Assembly (NCBI GenBank): GCA_963727045.1 | Contig: CAVSES010000001.1 | Location: 1,116,001 to 1,180,000 of the forward strand | Length of the DNA: 64,000 nt | Direction: 5' to 3' | From: Bog-1198 sp963727045 | Lineage (GTDB): Bacteria; Pseudomonadota; Gammaproteobacteria; Steroidobacterales; Steroidobacteraceae | In this document: in pieces, positions 1 to 10,500 of the stretch | How positions within the stretch are numbered: position 1 is the first letter of the stretch | How the letters are laid out: every line of letters starts with the position of its first letter | The notes under the pieces: model-generated | The model's input: only the letters and a program-made list of their open reading frames with translations | Told to the model about the DNA's origin: nothing | Database searches by the model: none | Position numbers and translations under genes: made by a program

Positions 1-82
1 ATTCGCGACTCGGTCAATGCAGAGTTGCATGAGGTGGCAGTCGCGGAGTTGCGCGGCATGCCATCGCTTCCACCCGAAGACG

Positions 83-1688
83 TTGACCAGCGATGTGGAT
101 CGGCTACGAACCACCTCAGACCAGAGTTGGTCCCTGGCGCAGCAACGTGAGTCGATCATTCGAGAGTTGCTGAACGGCGAGGGCTCCATGGCAGACGCGC
201 TTGGCGGCGGCCGCCAACGTGCTGGATATCAGCCCACGAACAGTGCGGCGTCTGGTCAAGCAATACCGCGCCTCATCGCAAACGACCAGTCTGGTCGCCA
301 AAGCCGCCGGGCCACATCAAAAGCGGCGCCGCTTAGGCCCAACCCGAGAACGAATCATTGACGAGGCGATCGAGAGCTCATTATTTGATTCGGCCGAAGC
401 CACCAATGGAGGAAGCGTATAACCGGGTCGTCGATCGATGTCGTGAACTCGCTTTGCGGCCACCGGCCCGCAATAGCGTGTTGAAGCGCATCCGAGCCCT
501 CGACGCGCGCTTCGCCGCCCGCAAGCGCTTAGGATCCAAGGCCGCACAGGCCATCGCCCAGTCCACGCCCGGCACGCTCGAAGCCCGAGAGGCGCTCGAA
601 CTGATTCAGATGGACCACACGCTCGCCGATGTCATCATCGTGGACTCGCGCCATCGGCGGCCAATTTGTCGACCGTGGTTGAGCCTTGCGATCGATGTAG
701 CCACCCGCTGCGTTCTCGGCGCTCATGTAGCGATCGAGGCTCCCTCCGCACTCGGCGGTGGCGCTGTGCATGGAACACGCTTGCCGGCCCAAGGACAGGC
801 CGCACAATCTTCTTCAATCCGACGCGCCCTGGCCGATGTTCGGCATTCCCAAGCAGGTTTTGGTCGACAATGGCCCCGAGTTTCATGGCGCGGCACTTGA
901 GCGAGGCTGCCGTGAATACGGCATCACCCTCCTCCACCGGCCCGTCGCCCGCCCACATTACGGCGGTCATATCGAACGACTCATCGGCACGATGATGGGC
1001 AAAGTACATTTGCTCCCCGGCACCACGGACGCCTCGCCCGCTGCCCGGGGCGGCTATGACTCCGAGGCGGCCGCGGTGCTCACGTTACCCGAGTTTGCCC
1101 GCTGGCTTGCGCTCGAGATCGGTCAATACCACCATCATGAGCATCGGATGCTGGGTACGACGCCAGCCGCTGCCTGGAACGACAGCCTGGCGACGGGCAT
1201 CGCCCCGGTTGTGCCGGCCCACCCGGAGGCGTTCTTGATCAGCTTCCTGCCGGTAACGCGGCGTCGCCTGCAGCGGGATGGACTGCATTTCGAACGCATC
1301 CGCTATTGGTCGGACGTTCTGCCGGTGATAGCGCAGCCACGCGAGCCGTTGATGGTGCGATATGACCCACGGGACATCTCCCGGCTGCACGTGATCGGCA
1401 AGGATCACCACTACCACACAATCACCTACGCCAACATCACTCGGCCGCCAATCTCGCTCGAGGAAGTGCGCCACGCCTACGCTGCGCTTCGCGCACAGAG
1501 GGCATAAAAGCGTCAACGAAGGGCGGATCTTTGAATTCCGTGCTAAGCAGCGGGAGCTCGTGGCCGCCGCCACCTCAGCCACTAAAGCGATGCGACGAAA
1601 GGTCGAGCCAGGACGCCCGGCGCCCTCAATCAAACTCCCCGCCGGCCACAATCGATTACGGTCAAGAAGCGGTGCCATCGCCGGGTGA
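83..1688 (+). pseudogene. tniA: TniA-type DDE transposase, broken by about four frameshifts
   Basis: This is a remnant of the large DDE transposase of Tn5053/Tn402-type transposons (relatives of TnsB). The protein can be followed only by changing frame. Frame 2 holds the N-terminal AQQRESIIREL segment, frame 3 (about 205-385) the helix-turn-helix SPRTVRRLVKQYR, and frame 1 (about 385-750) the RPKPPMEEAYNRV region and the first catalytic Asp (QMDHT). Frame 2 (about 750-1505) holds VDNGPEF (second Asp) and the GGHIERLIGT Glu. Frame 3 then carries the C-terminal tail GRIFEFRAKQREL to a TGA at 1686-1688. All catalytic acids survive but the gene cannot give a full product. The tail ends 20 bases before the best tniB start, the order expected for a tniABQ operon. 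The exact 5' end is uncertain and may lie left of the window. Confidence 0.85.
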
Positions 1689-1707
1689 AATCTGGACAGC
1701 TCTCCCC

Positions 1708-2586
1708 ATGACACTGGATCTGTCTCATCTTGCGGCGAGCGTGAAAGAGGAGGCCTTTCATGATGCGCCGACGCGGGTGCGGTTCGTGCAAACGGCGCGG
1801 TGGGTCGAATTTGCGCGCGGACGACTTGCGCTCGAGGAACTGGAGCGCCGCTATCAGTATCCAAGTTGCGCTCGTATGCCCTGCATGCTGCTTTATGGCG
1901 ATAGCGGTATGGGCAAGACCATGCTGATTGAGAAGATGGAGCGCCAGCACCCGAATTCCCATCATGAACGGCGTGGCCTGACCCTGCGCCCGGTGCTTCG
2001 AGTGCAGATGCCGGCAAGTCCCGATGAGCGCCGGTTCTACACTCGACTTCTCGAAATCCTCGGTGCGCCGTACACAAGTCACGACCAGATTGGCGCTCTC
2101 GAGGGTCGAGTGCTGCACATCTTGGCGGAGATCGGTACCAAGCTCTTATGCATTGACGAGGTACATCATTTACTGGCAGGCAGCCAGCGCGAGCAGCGTC
2201 GGGCACTGAATCTGCTCAAATTCGTTGCGAACGAGCTCAAAATCGCCGTCGTCGTGGTCGGTACGCACGACGCGTTTCACGCCATGCAAATCGATTCTCA
2301 AGTGGCAAGCCGCTTCGAACCGTTGCTGTTGCCGCGTTGGACAGAAATCGACGGCTTTCGAGGCTTCGTCACCGGCTACGGCCGCCTGCTGCCCTTGCGC
2401 AAGCCCTCGCCTTTCGGCGATGCGGCGATGATCCGAACGCTGCTCGAACTGAGCGGCGGTATCACCGGCAAGGTCACGGCACTGCTGGCTCGCGCCGCCG
2501 AAGCTGCGATCCTCGATGGCAGCGAACACATTGATCCTGTGGCGATCGTCAAACACCACGAACGATTACGCTCGGCGGCCGCATGA
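1708..2586 (+). CDS. tniB: TniB-type transposition ATPase
   Basis: This is the AAA+ ATPase that in Tn5053/Tn402-type transposons helps the transposase choose target DNA. From the ATG at 1708 it is 292 residues. It has a Walker A motif GDSGMGKT (residues 64-71), a Walker B motif LLCIDEVHHLL, a VVVGTHDA sensor-like strand and the C-terminal SGGITGKVTALLARAAEAA helix. A longer reading from a TTG at 1531 is possible, but 1512-1688 encodes the tail of tniA in another frame, so 1708 is preferred. The stop codon abuts the GTG of the tniQ remnant. It is the only intact gene of the module, and without its transposase it should be inactive unless complemented. Confidence 0.9.
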   Translation: MTLDLSHLAASVKEEAFHDAPTRVRFVQTARWVEFARGRLALEELERRYQYPSCARMPCMLLYGDSGMGKTMLIEKMERQHPNSHHERRGLTLRPVLRVQMPASPDERRFYTRLLEILGAPYTSHDQIGALEGRVLHILAEIGTKLLCIDEVHHLLAGSQREQRRALNLLKFVANELKIAVVVVGTHDAFHAMQIDSQVASRFEPLLLPRWTEIDGFRGFVTGYGRLLPLRKPSPFGDAAMIRTLLELSGGITGKVTALLARAAEAAILDGSEHIDPVAIVKHHERLRSAAA

Positions 2587-3621
2587 GTGCCGTTCTTGCG
2601 CCGTGGCCCGTTTGTCCACCACCGCACGACGGACGAGTCCTTGCACTCCTGGTTCGAACGCGTCGCCGCGTGTTACGGGCTCGTCCGCCCATCGCATGTT
2701 GAACAGCGTTTCGCGCGGATTACCCAAACCGAAGCGCTGGAGCGATGCCTTCAAAGTCGGCATCGCCCTCGCCGGTAACCGTAAGGTTGCACGCCGCCTC
2801 ATTGTCTTGGGTGGACTCTCGCCGTCGACGTTTTCCTCCTTGCGGCCAGCGCGCACGGGATGGGAGCTTCCGCGGCAGGAATTTCGTACTTATTGTCCGC
2901 GATGTTGCCTTGAGGATCTTCATCGCGGCGAAACGCCGTACGGACGCCTGGTATGGCAGCAGGCGTGGTACACCATCTGCCGTATCCACCGGATGCCGCT
3001 GCTGTTGCGACGGACCACCTCGGATCGCCTGTTGGAAAAGACATCAACTTCAGCAAGATGCAAGTCTTGCAGCGGCCTTGGGTTATCAACACGCCAAACA
3101 TCCGCAACGCGAGCGCTATTACATTCAGTATGCACTGCTCGAAACTCAAGCAGCCATAGAGAATGCGCTCGCCGGCGATCCGACCGCGGCGACGACAATG
3201 GGGCGTCGTGAGCGCCGACAGTTTCCTTCGCGTACTTGAAGATGTGACGACATGGAGTCTTTCCCATTTTGAGGCCGTAAGAAGCTGGTCTTTTGCCGAG
3301 GACTTGACGCCCATCGAAATCGCCGACGGGTACAAACTCCTCGGCCGCAATCGTCGAATGACAGCCGCCGATTATGCGGGTGATCGCGCCGCCCGCTCGC
3401 TCGTTGATATAGAGGATCCTGCCGTGCGGGGAAGTGCGCTTTGGTTCGCGCACTCCGTGATGGCATCTTTCCATCAGGATGCCTCGGACCGTCAAACCGC
3501 TTATCGGCGCACTTCAAGACAGGAAATCAAATATGCCGTATCGGCCCCCGGCGGCGCGTGCTTGGCTCGCCTCCCGGATGAGCAATCTGGCCGGAACGCT
3601 ACCGCAGCAAATACTGGCTAA
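2587..3621 (+). pseudogene. tniQ: TniQ-family protein, broken by frameshifts
   Basis: This is a remnant of TniQ, the zinc-binding target-selection partner of TniA/TniB. It begins in frame 1 with a GTG directly after tniB, giving the typical TDESLHSWFERVAACYGL opening. It moves to frame 2 at about 2740-3040, where the zinc-finger signature YCPRCCLEDLHRGETPYGR is followed by WYTICRIHRMPLL. It continues in frame 3 to about 3200 (ALLETQAAIENALAGDP) and ends in frame 1 (FLRVLEDVTTWSLSHFE) to 3621. At least three frameshifts are needed. Position and motifs support the call. The exact shift points are estimates. Confidence 0.78.
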
Positions 3622-3822
3622 ATCCCCAGTTCCAGGGGCTGGCCCGCGCACTTTTGGGGTCCAGTGTCCATGGATTGCTGAAATTTTGGCCAAAGAATAC
3701 TGAAATCGACAGCATGGACCGCCCCGTCTGTTGCGATGCGACGTTGGCAGGCTTAACTTTATGAGCGCCGAATTTTTGGCGTAGGATAGTTCAAGGGTTG
3801 CAACTCGATAAGCGGAGACTTT

Positions 3823-4062
3823 ATGGCGTGCAATTGTCCGGGCGGGAAGACTCCTATAGCGAACGCTTCGAGTACTAAGTCGATGGCAAAGCCCAAGGCG
3901 CGGCCTGCCTTTATCTCAGTGCGCTACTCAGGCCCAACCTCGGCCGTCGCTACCGGCGCGTCAGGCCGCCGCTATGAATTCAAGCGCACCGGGACGGTGA
4001 TGCAAGCGGATGCGCGCGACGGCGCGGCGCTCGCGAAAGTGCCACACTTGCGGCGGGTTTGA
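3823..4062 (+). CDS. Small basic hypothetical protein, phage-like
   Basis: A 79-residue protein preceded by a short ribosome-binding-like GGAGA four bases before the ATG. The second half (RYSGPTSAVATGASGRRYEF, then a VMQADARDGAALAKVPHLRR pattern) resembles small proteins found in phage head-gene clusters that end in a D.RDA..L...P.LRR motif. That resemblance is from memory. No signal peptide or membrane segment is visible and no other phage structural gene is adjacent. It lies between the tni remnant and the toxin operon and may be cargo or debris. Function unknown. Confidence 0.5.
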   Translation: MACNCPGGKTPIANASSTKSMAKPKARPAFISVRYSGPTSAVATGASGRRYEFKRTGTVMQADARDGAALAKVPHLRRV

Positions 4063-4139
4063 TACGCGGGTTTAAGAATCTCGAGGGTGCTTTCGCAACG
4101 GAGGCATGCCCGCACGTTTCATAGCTCCTAAGCGTAGGG

Positions 4140-4541
4140 TCAACGCCTCGCGTCGATCAAATCGCCCTGCCGAAAAATCGAAACTCCCGTCCCCAACACC
4201 GACAGCAAAAACGGCGACTTGGCCGTCTTCGCGTTCGCTAAATCCGTCGGCGTCGCAAAAACTATGTCCACCGGCGGGAAGCAATCCGAGGCGAGTTGCC
4301 GTGCACGTTTCATTTGAGACCCGCGGTCGCCGGCAATGTTGGTGACAACCAGCAAGTCGACATCACTGCGAATATGGGTTGTGCCTTTGGCATAGGAACC
4401 GAACAAAATTATTTGCTCAGGCGCGAAGGCGCGAATCAGGCGCTTTACGGTGCGTTCGACCAACTTTGGGAGCGGCGGTGCCGCGCTGCGCATTGGCGGC
4501 GTGGATGACTTATCAGGGGTTGTGTGGGTATTGCGGCTCAT
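4140..4541 (-). CDS. Minimal nucleotidyltransferase domain protein
   Basis: A 133-residue protein of the polymerase-beta-like nucleotidyltransferase superfamily. The signature GSYAKGTTHIRSDVDLLV spans residues 48-65, giving the GS motif and two metal-binding aspartates (D60, D62). A third acidic residue lies in VDIVFAT (D92). The first ~25 residues are Pro/Thr/Ser-rich and may be disordered. Stand-alone MNT proteins usually pair with a HEPN protein as toxin-antitoxin modules, or modify small molecules. No HEPN gene is adjacent. Its ATG lies 2 bases after the stop of the giant TcA gene on the same strand, so the two are probably co-transcribed. Substrate unknown. Confidence 0.8.
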   Translation of the reverse strand: MSRNTHTTPDKSSTPPMRSAAPPLPKLVERTVKRLIRAFAPEQIILFGSYAKGTTHIRSDVDLLVVTNIAGDRGSQMKRARQLASDCFPPVDIVFATPTDLANAKTAKSPFLLSVLGTGVSIFRQGDLIDARR

Positions 4542-4543
4542 GA

Positions 4544-7500
4544 TTAGGCTGCGCTATAGCTGACGAGCAGCAGAACATCGCTAATGGCGTTCTTGCTGAG
4601 AGAATTGAAGTTGGCGGCGCCTTGCAGTTGTATCTCAAAACTCCAAGTGCCTAAGGGTGTGTTGGCTGGCGGGTTGATGGGACCCGAACTGCAGATATTC
4701 GGCTGCGTGACGCCGGGCACAGGCAGCATGTCGATGGTGGCGTTTGGAAACGGTGCTTGCGGCACGAGGTTGAACGGCCCCGGCGGCGGCGCGGTGGTGA
4801 GTTGCCACGAGACCACAAGGACGGTGACGGACGTCACGGTGATAGTTTTGCCGCGGGTCCACGCCGGGAACTTGGATGCCGACATGCTCAACGAGAGAAT
4901 TTGATTGGGCGCGGCGGTGGGCAGCAGCGTAACGGCTGCGGTTGTCGCGGCCGCCGCGACGGTGCCTTGCTGCGCGCGGGCGACGGTCCAGGTGGTGTTG
5001 CCGGTTCCTGCAGTCGCCGTGACGTTGAGGATTTCATCGCCGATCTGCACCAAAAAGGGTGTGGCGGGAAAGCCTGAATTGCTGGCGACGATAATACTGG
5101 TTTGTGCGGCATTGATGGGCCATGCCAGTGTGGTCGAGGTGCTGAGCGGTTTGGATAGAAACGCTGACCACGGAGAGACCGGATAGGGATTCGCGGCGCT
5201 CGGCGCGCCCGCACTGAAATCGTTTTGCGCGCTGAAGAGCTTAAGGCCTGTGTTCGGCTGAGTGGCGACATTGTTGGCTTGCACGGCTTGCGCAAACGGT
5301 TCGCCGCCATCCAAGGCCGTGTAGTACAGATGCAGCATGATGTCGCCGACGGTAGAAAGATCGATCTCATTGGTGGCGGCGGGCATGTCCAGATGCCAGG
5401 AGCTGATGGCGCCGGCGTTTTCGAATGGCAGATAACGCTGATCGGCGATGTTCGAGGCGATGGCCGTGATGAAGAGGCCCGGATCATCCTGGGCATTGCC
5501 GAGCACAATTTTCTGGGGCACAGCGGCATAGTTATAGGTGAAGCGCGCGTCTGAGCCCGGCGGATTCTCGGCATAGCCGGCGGTAGTGTCGCTCGAAATT
5601 CTAACCTGGTTCGCGGTCAATGTGAGTGAGGCCTTGACGTTGTCGAATTTGCCGGGATTGGGATAAATCACGGTGACGCTGACGCGGGTGAGTCGGCGGT
5701 TGTAGTGCCCGGGGTAGTCGTTGTCGAAGAGAGACTCAGGCAATGTGAAGTCGCAGCCGCCCGTCGTGAGCAATTGCTGGAAGGCCGTGGGGCTCAACGC
5801 GATGAGTGAGACGTAGCGGCTGATTTCGAAGCGGCGGGCATTTTGCTTCAAATACGATGCCTGCATGCGACGCAAGTCATGATTCAAAGTCTCGCCTGAC
5901 AGCAGGCCTTTGTGCAGGCTGTCCCAGTAGCCGAATTGGATGAAGCTGCTGTTGCTGATCCCGAGTTCAAATTGGTAGCAGCGTTCGACTTGCTTGCACA
6001 TGGCGTAGCCGAGTTGATAGCTCTGAAAGTAAGTCGCGGACAGCGAGCTGACCATCCAGTCATACAAACTATCGTTGGTAAACTTGCTGGTGAGGAAATC
6101 GATTTGCTTCTGGATATTGTCGATTTGCTCCTGGTGCAACTGTTGATTCAGTTGAGCAATTTGCAACGCGAGCTGCGCGCTGTTGATCTGCGTGTTGGCT
6201 TGGGTGATTTGAATTGCAGCCTCGGCGGCGGCTTCCTTCCAATTATCGGCGCGGTGCTCCCAACTGCCGATGGTGTTGCAGACGGATGCAGCGGTTGCCA
6301 GGAATTCCGAGATACCCATGGCAATGCCTTTGCCTGAGAGATGAGCGGCCTGGGCGGCCTTCGTGCCACCGTCGTTGGCGGTAAGGACGGGACTGCCGCC
6401 AAAGCCCGCAACGCCGAAGGTAAAATTGGGGACGACTTCGGCAATTGCAGCGATCACCCAGGTAGTACCCACAATGGTCTTGATAATTTGCGACACGGCC
6501 GAGAGGGTGAGGCCCGTCACCTCGTAGGGATTGGCAAAGGCTTGACCGTTGTTGAAGTCAAATTTCTTTTGCGCGAGCGCCAAAGTTTGAGTGGCAGAGT
6601 CGATCGCATTGCTGGCCTGCTGCACCTGCCAATCGAGAATCTGGTTGCCATCGGTAAGCAACTGCTGCTGGGTGGTTTGCTGCAGCAGGGTCAGCGCACC
6701 GGCATCGACCTTCTCGAGGGCAGCTTGCAGGGAGCTGCCATAGGCGCGTAGGGCGTTAACGAAGTCAAGCGCCTGTGTATAAAGCGCGGTGAAGCGGTAG
6801 TTCGGCAGCGCCGCCGCGAGGTTACTCAATACGCTGGACAGATCGACGCCGGCGGACTGAGCGGCAATCAGGAGGCCGGGGTCGATGGGTGCATCGAATA
6901 GTTGCAGGGCCAGCGGCGCGCCCGCGAGATCTTCGCAATGACGCAGCTTGAACAAGCGGTCGGCAACGGTGGACCAGTAGTTGAGCAGCGTGGGGTTCGA
7001 AGGAATTTTGAAATAGAACGTCGGGGCGGCCGGGATCACCCCGCCGCTGCCGGAGCTGCTGCTGGATCCGGAGCCTGAGCTGCCGATGAGATTTTCGATG
7101 CTCACCATGGCGTTGGCGAAATCGTCCAGGATGGGCTCGAGCTCATCGAAGGATTCGTCGGCATGTTGCGGCGGAGTGACCGCATTCGGCGTGGGCCCCA
7201 AGACTTCGGAGGCGATCACATAAATCAGCGTGGCTTCGCTCAAGGCTTCGCGTGATTGGGTGGCAAAGAGGTTGTCTCCCCAGGCGATCAAATTGTCCAA
7301 ATAGGACATGACCGTGGACTTCATGTAGGCGATGGGCCGTTGGTCGGCCAGTAGGAACGGATTGAATGGGTTGCTCCGCCAAGCTTCGATTTCAGCATCG
7401 GCGGTTGCATCACCTTGGTTCACGGCATTCAGCAGGTTGTTGATACGCTGTGCAAGTATTTGGCTGCTGTTTAGGTCATGCAGCGGTTTCGTGATCCAGA

Positions 7501-10500
7501 AGCGTTGCGGCGCGGGCTCATTGCCTTGGCGCGTGGGATTGAAGATGTAGTGGTACCAATTCTGCGCATCTTCGAATTGCTGGTTCTTGCTCAAGAGCTG
7601 CGCGATGAACAGCGGCACGTGGTAGAACAATTCCCAGTTGTAGACCGCATTGGGTGCGCTCGTTGAGAAATCCAGAAACTGGCGATCTTGGGTGGCATGC
7701 GTGGGCGTGACCGCGGTACCGGCCGGCGCGGCGGCCGCCACCGTGCCCATTTGCGCGCGCCGTACTCCCCAGCTGGTGTTGTTGTAGCCGCCGACACTGA
7801 CGACCTTTAAGATTTCGCTGCCGATGCGAATGTAGAAGTCATAGATACTCAAGGTGGGTATCGGTACCCAGATGTTGTTGGTGACGATGATTCCGCCTTG
7901 CGCGGCAGTCATGTCGGCGGCAAGGTAGGTTTGGACGTCGGAATGATCCCAGTCGACGAGCGCCGAGGGTTGATAATTAGTACTGAAACTGAAGACTTCG
8001 CCGTGGCCCGGATCCACGGCATCGGGCGCTTGCTGAAGATCGACGTCGTATAGCAGATCGAAGCCGCCAGCGCCGAGTTGGTTCCAGAACAGCCGCGTGA
8101 ACGGGTGATAGAAAACCCGGAAATCATAGCTGACTTCGTAGGGCACGGTGCTGGGGTAGGAGGGTACCGTGGGGGACCAGGCGCTGCCGGTCCAATAGTC
8201 TTTTTGCGTATTGACGAAGTAGCAACGCCGATTGTCTTGGAAAAAGAAATACGAGGCGGAGTTGAACAACAGGTCCGTGTCCGGCCCCAGGACCCGAAAC
8301 GGGATTTGCGCGCTGTTCAGAAGCGGTCCCGTGTTCTGCTCGAGACTGCTCGCCAGGGACAGATTCAAAGGCACGGAGATGGGGCCGCCACTCGTGGCTG
8401 GCTGCGAAACCCACGCACCGGACTGCGGCAAAAGACCAGCGTTGCCCCCCAAATCGGGATCGGGCGCAGTGAGGGGCAGCAAGGGCTGCGCATCAGGGCC
8501 ATAGTTGGCCTGCGCATAATCGAACAAGTTGGCGACGCCTGCAGGAACGAAAAACTGCGCGGTGTCGCTCAATTCCAGATCGCTGAACCGGCCATCGAAG
8601 GTGGCGCGTCCGATGTGAACGGCGAGACTGTGCAGATCCAGCGAGGCGCTGGACGGTCCGCTAAACGTAACCGTGTAATCACCGTAACGAAATACATCGA
8701 CAAGCATGTTGGTGCCGTAGCCCGAGACTGGCGGCTGGGATTGGATTTTGATGCTGTAGAGCGCTTCGAACGCTTTCGGATTGTTCTCCGTGGTGGTCAA
8801 TCCCTGCCACCAGTTGTAAGTTCCCAAGAGTGAAAAATCATTAGAGAACATCGGCTTGTCGAACAGTGCCCCCTTGGCCGCCTGCGCCGGGCTCCAGCTG
8901 TTGTTGCGGAACATGCTGAAGAATACCGAGATGACGACATATCGATTGGCGCCTGCGGGTGGCGGCGAGGAGGAGGCTTGCGGCGCGGTGAGCGTGGAAT
9001 TGGACTCGTTTTTCACCGTAATAGTGAGCCAGAAGAGACAGAGGCGCCCCCGGTAAAGCGCGGGCACGACTTGCCCCGCTTTGATGTCGAGCGGAATCTG
9101 GGTCCAGCCGGACCAGGCACTGTTGGTGTACGTGCGCGAGTAGAACACCGGCGGATCCGCGACGCTGCGGGCGACGACATAGATGGTGCCGGTGGCCGGA
9201 TCCTCCGTGGTCCCAGTGACAGTCAAGTGGGCAACGGCATCGAGACGGTCAATGTAACTGAGGACCGTTGTCTCGAGGTAGTCCGCCGTGCTCTCCCCTT
9301 GGCGCACATCTTGCTCAAATTTCTGGAAAATTTCGGTGCGGCTGGGACGCTGAGATTCAATCAGCCAGTTTTCAGGGTAGAGGAACACCTCGCGGTTGGC
9401 TTCCCAGACCCGATAGCGACTCATCCATTCCCATTGCTTCCAGGTGTCGTCGGTATTGAGGTTCACGATGATGGCGGGGGCTTCCAAGTTCATGAAGCAG
9501 CGCTCCACGAATATCTGCACCGCGATGTAGGCCTGTACCACGCGCGAGGTGAGCTGACAGGCAGTCATCTGGGTGTCGATCAGGAAGTAGTTAAAGAGGC
9601 CAGCCGTGGTCGCGAGTCCGTCGGCGTCCGGGTACAACGGCGCTCCGCCGGCGGTGCGCTGTCCCAAGAGATAATTTTGCAAGGCCGTGGATTGATTCTG
9701 GCGAATCGGATTCATGAGCGTGGGCGCGAGCGCGTTCCAGGCGTCTGCATTGGGTTGCTCCGCTTTCAAGACGCCTAGGGCACTCGCTGCCATCGCCTGA
9801 GCGCTGATTTCATCGGCTGGAACGGCGGCCCAGCTGACGATTTGCGCACCGTAGGTCGGTGTGACTGCGGCTCCGACGGCCGCAACCTGTGCGGCGGTGC
9901 CGCTTTGCGCGCGCGTGACCGTCCACGTGGTGTTATCTGCGCCCGTGAAGGCCGTGACCAACAAGATCTCGCTGCCGATGTTGATGTAGAAATTCGGCGC
10001 GGGGAAGCCGATGGCGCTGGCGACGTTGATCGAGACGTCGGCGATGGCTAAGGGCGCCGTAAGTGTGGTGCCTGTGCCAGAGGCGATGGGCCCGGAAGTA
10101 TCGACCGCGGCCGACATGGCTTCGAGGGTGCGCAGCGCGTTGTAGGTGTTCGGTGCGGTATAGCTTGCGGGAAAATTCAGCTGTAGCGCGGCGGCGAATG
10201 CTTGAATGTCGGACAGCGGCCACCCCGTGATACTGCTCAGGGCCGCCTGCGTACTCGGTGCATCGGGAAGTCCTCCGCTAAGCACGCCGGCGATGAGGTC
10301 GTACAAAGAAGCCACCGCTGCCGCTGGCGGGGCAGCCTTCCACAGGCGCGCGAGTTTGATGGCGAGGAGCGTCGTGAGCAGTGGGCCTAAGGGAAGCGCC
10401 GGCTGTGCCTGAGTGACGGGCAATTGCGTGAGATCCAATCCGCCGACAGCGGGGTTGCCGCCGGATTGCAGTAGCCAACGCAACTCGGTGGCAATCAAAC

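Noticed and set aside
1531..1707. Longer N-terminus for TniB starting at a TTG
   Set aside because: This stretch encodes the C-terminal tail of TniA in another frame (GRIFEFRAKQREL and onward), and the added residues look unstructured.
8078..8833. Plus-strand frames opposite the TcA gene, here and elsewhere along 4.5-15.3 kb
   Set aside because: They mirror the TcA coding sequence, including its repeats, and have no independent features.
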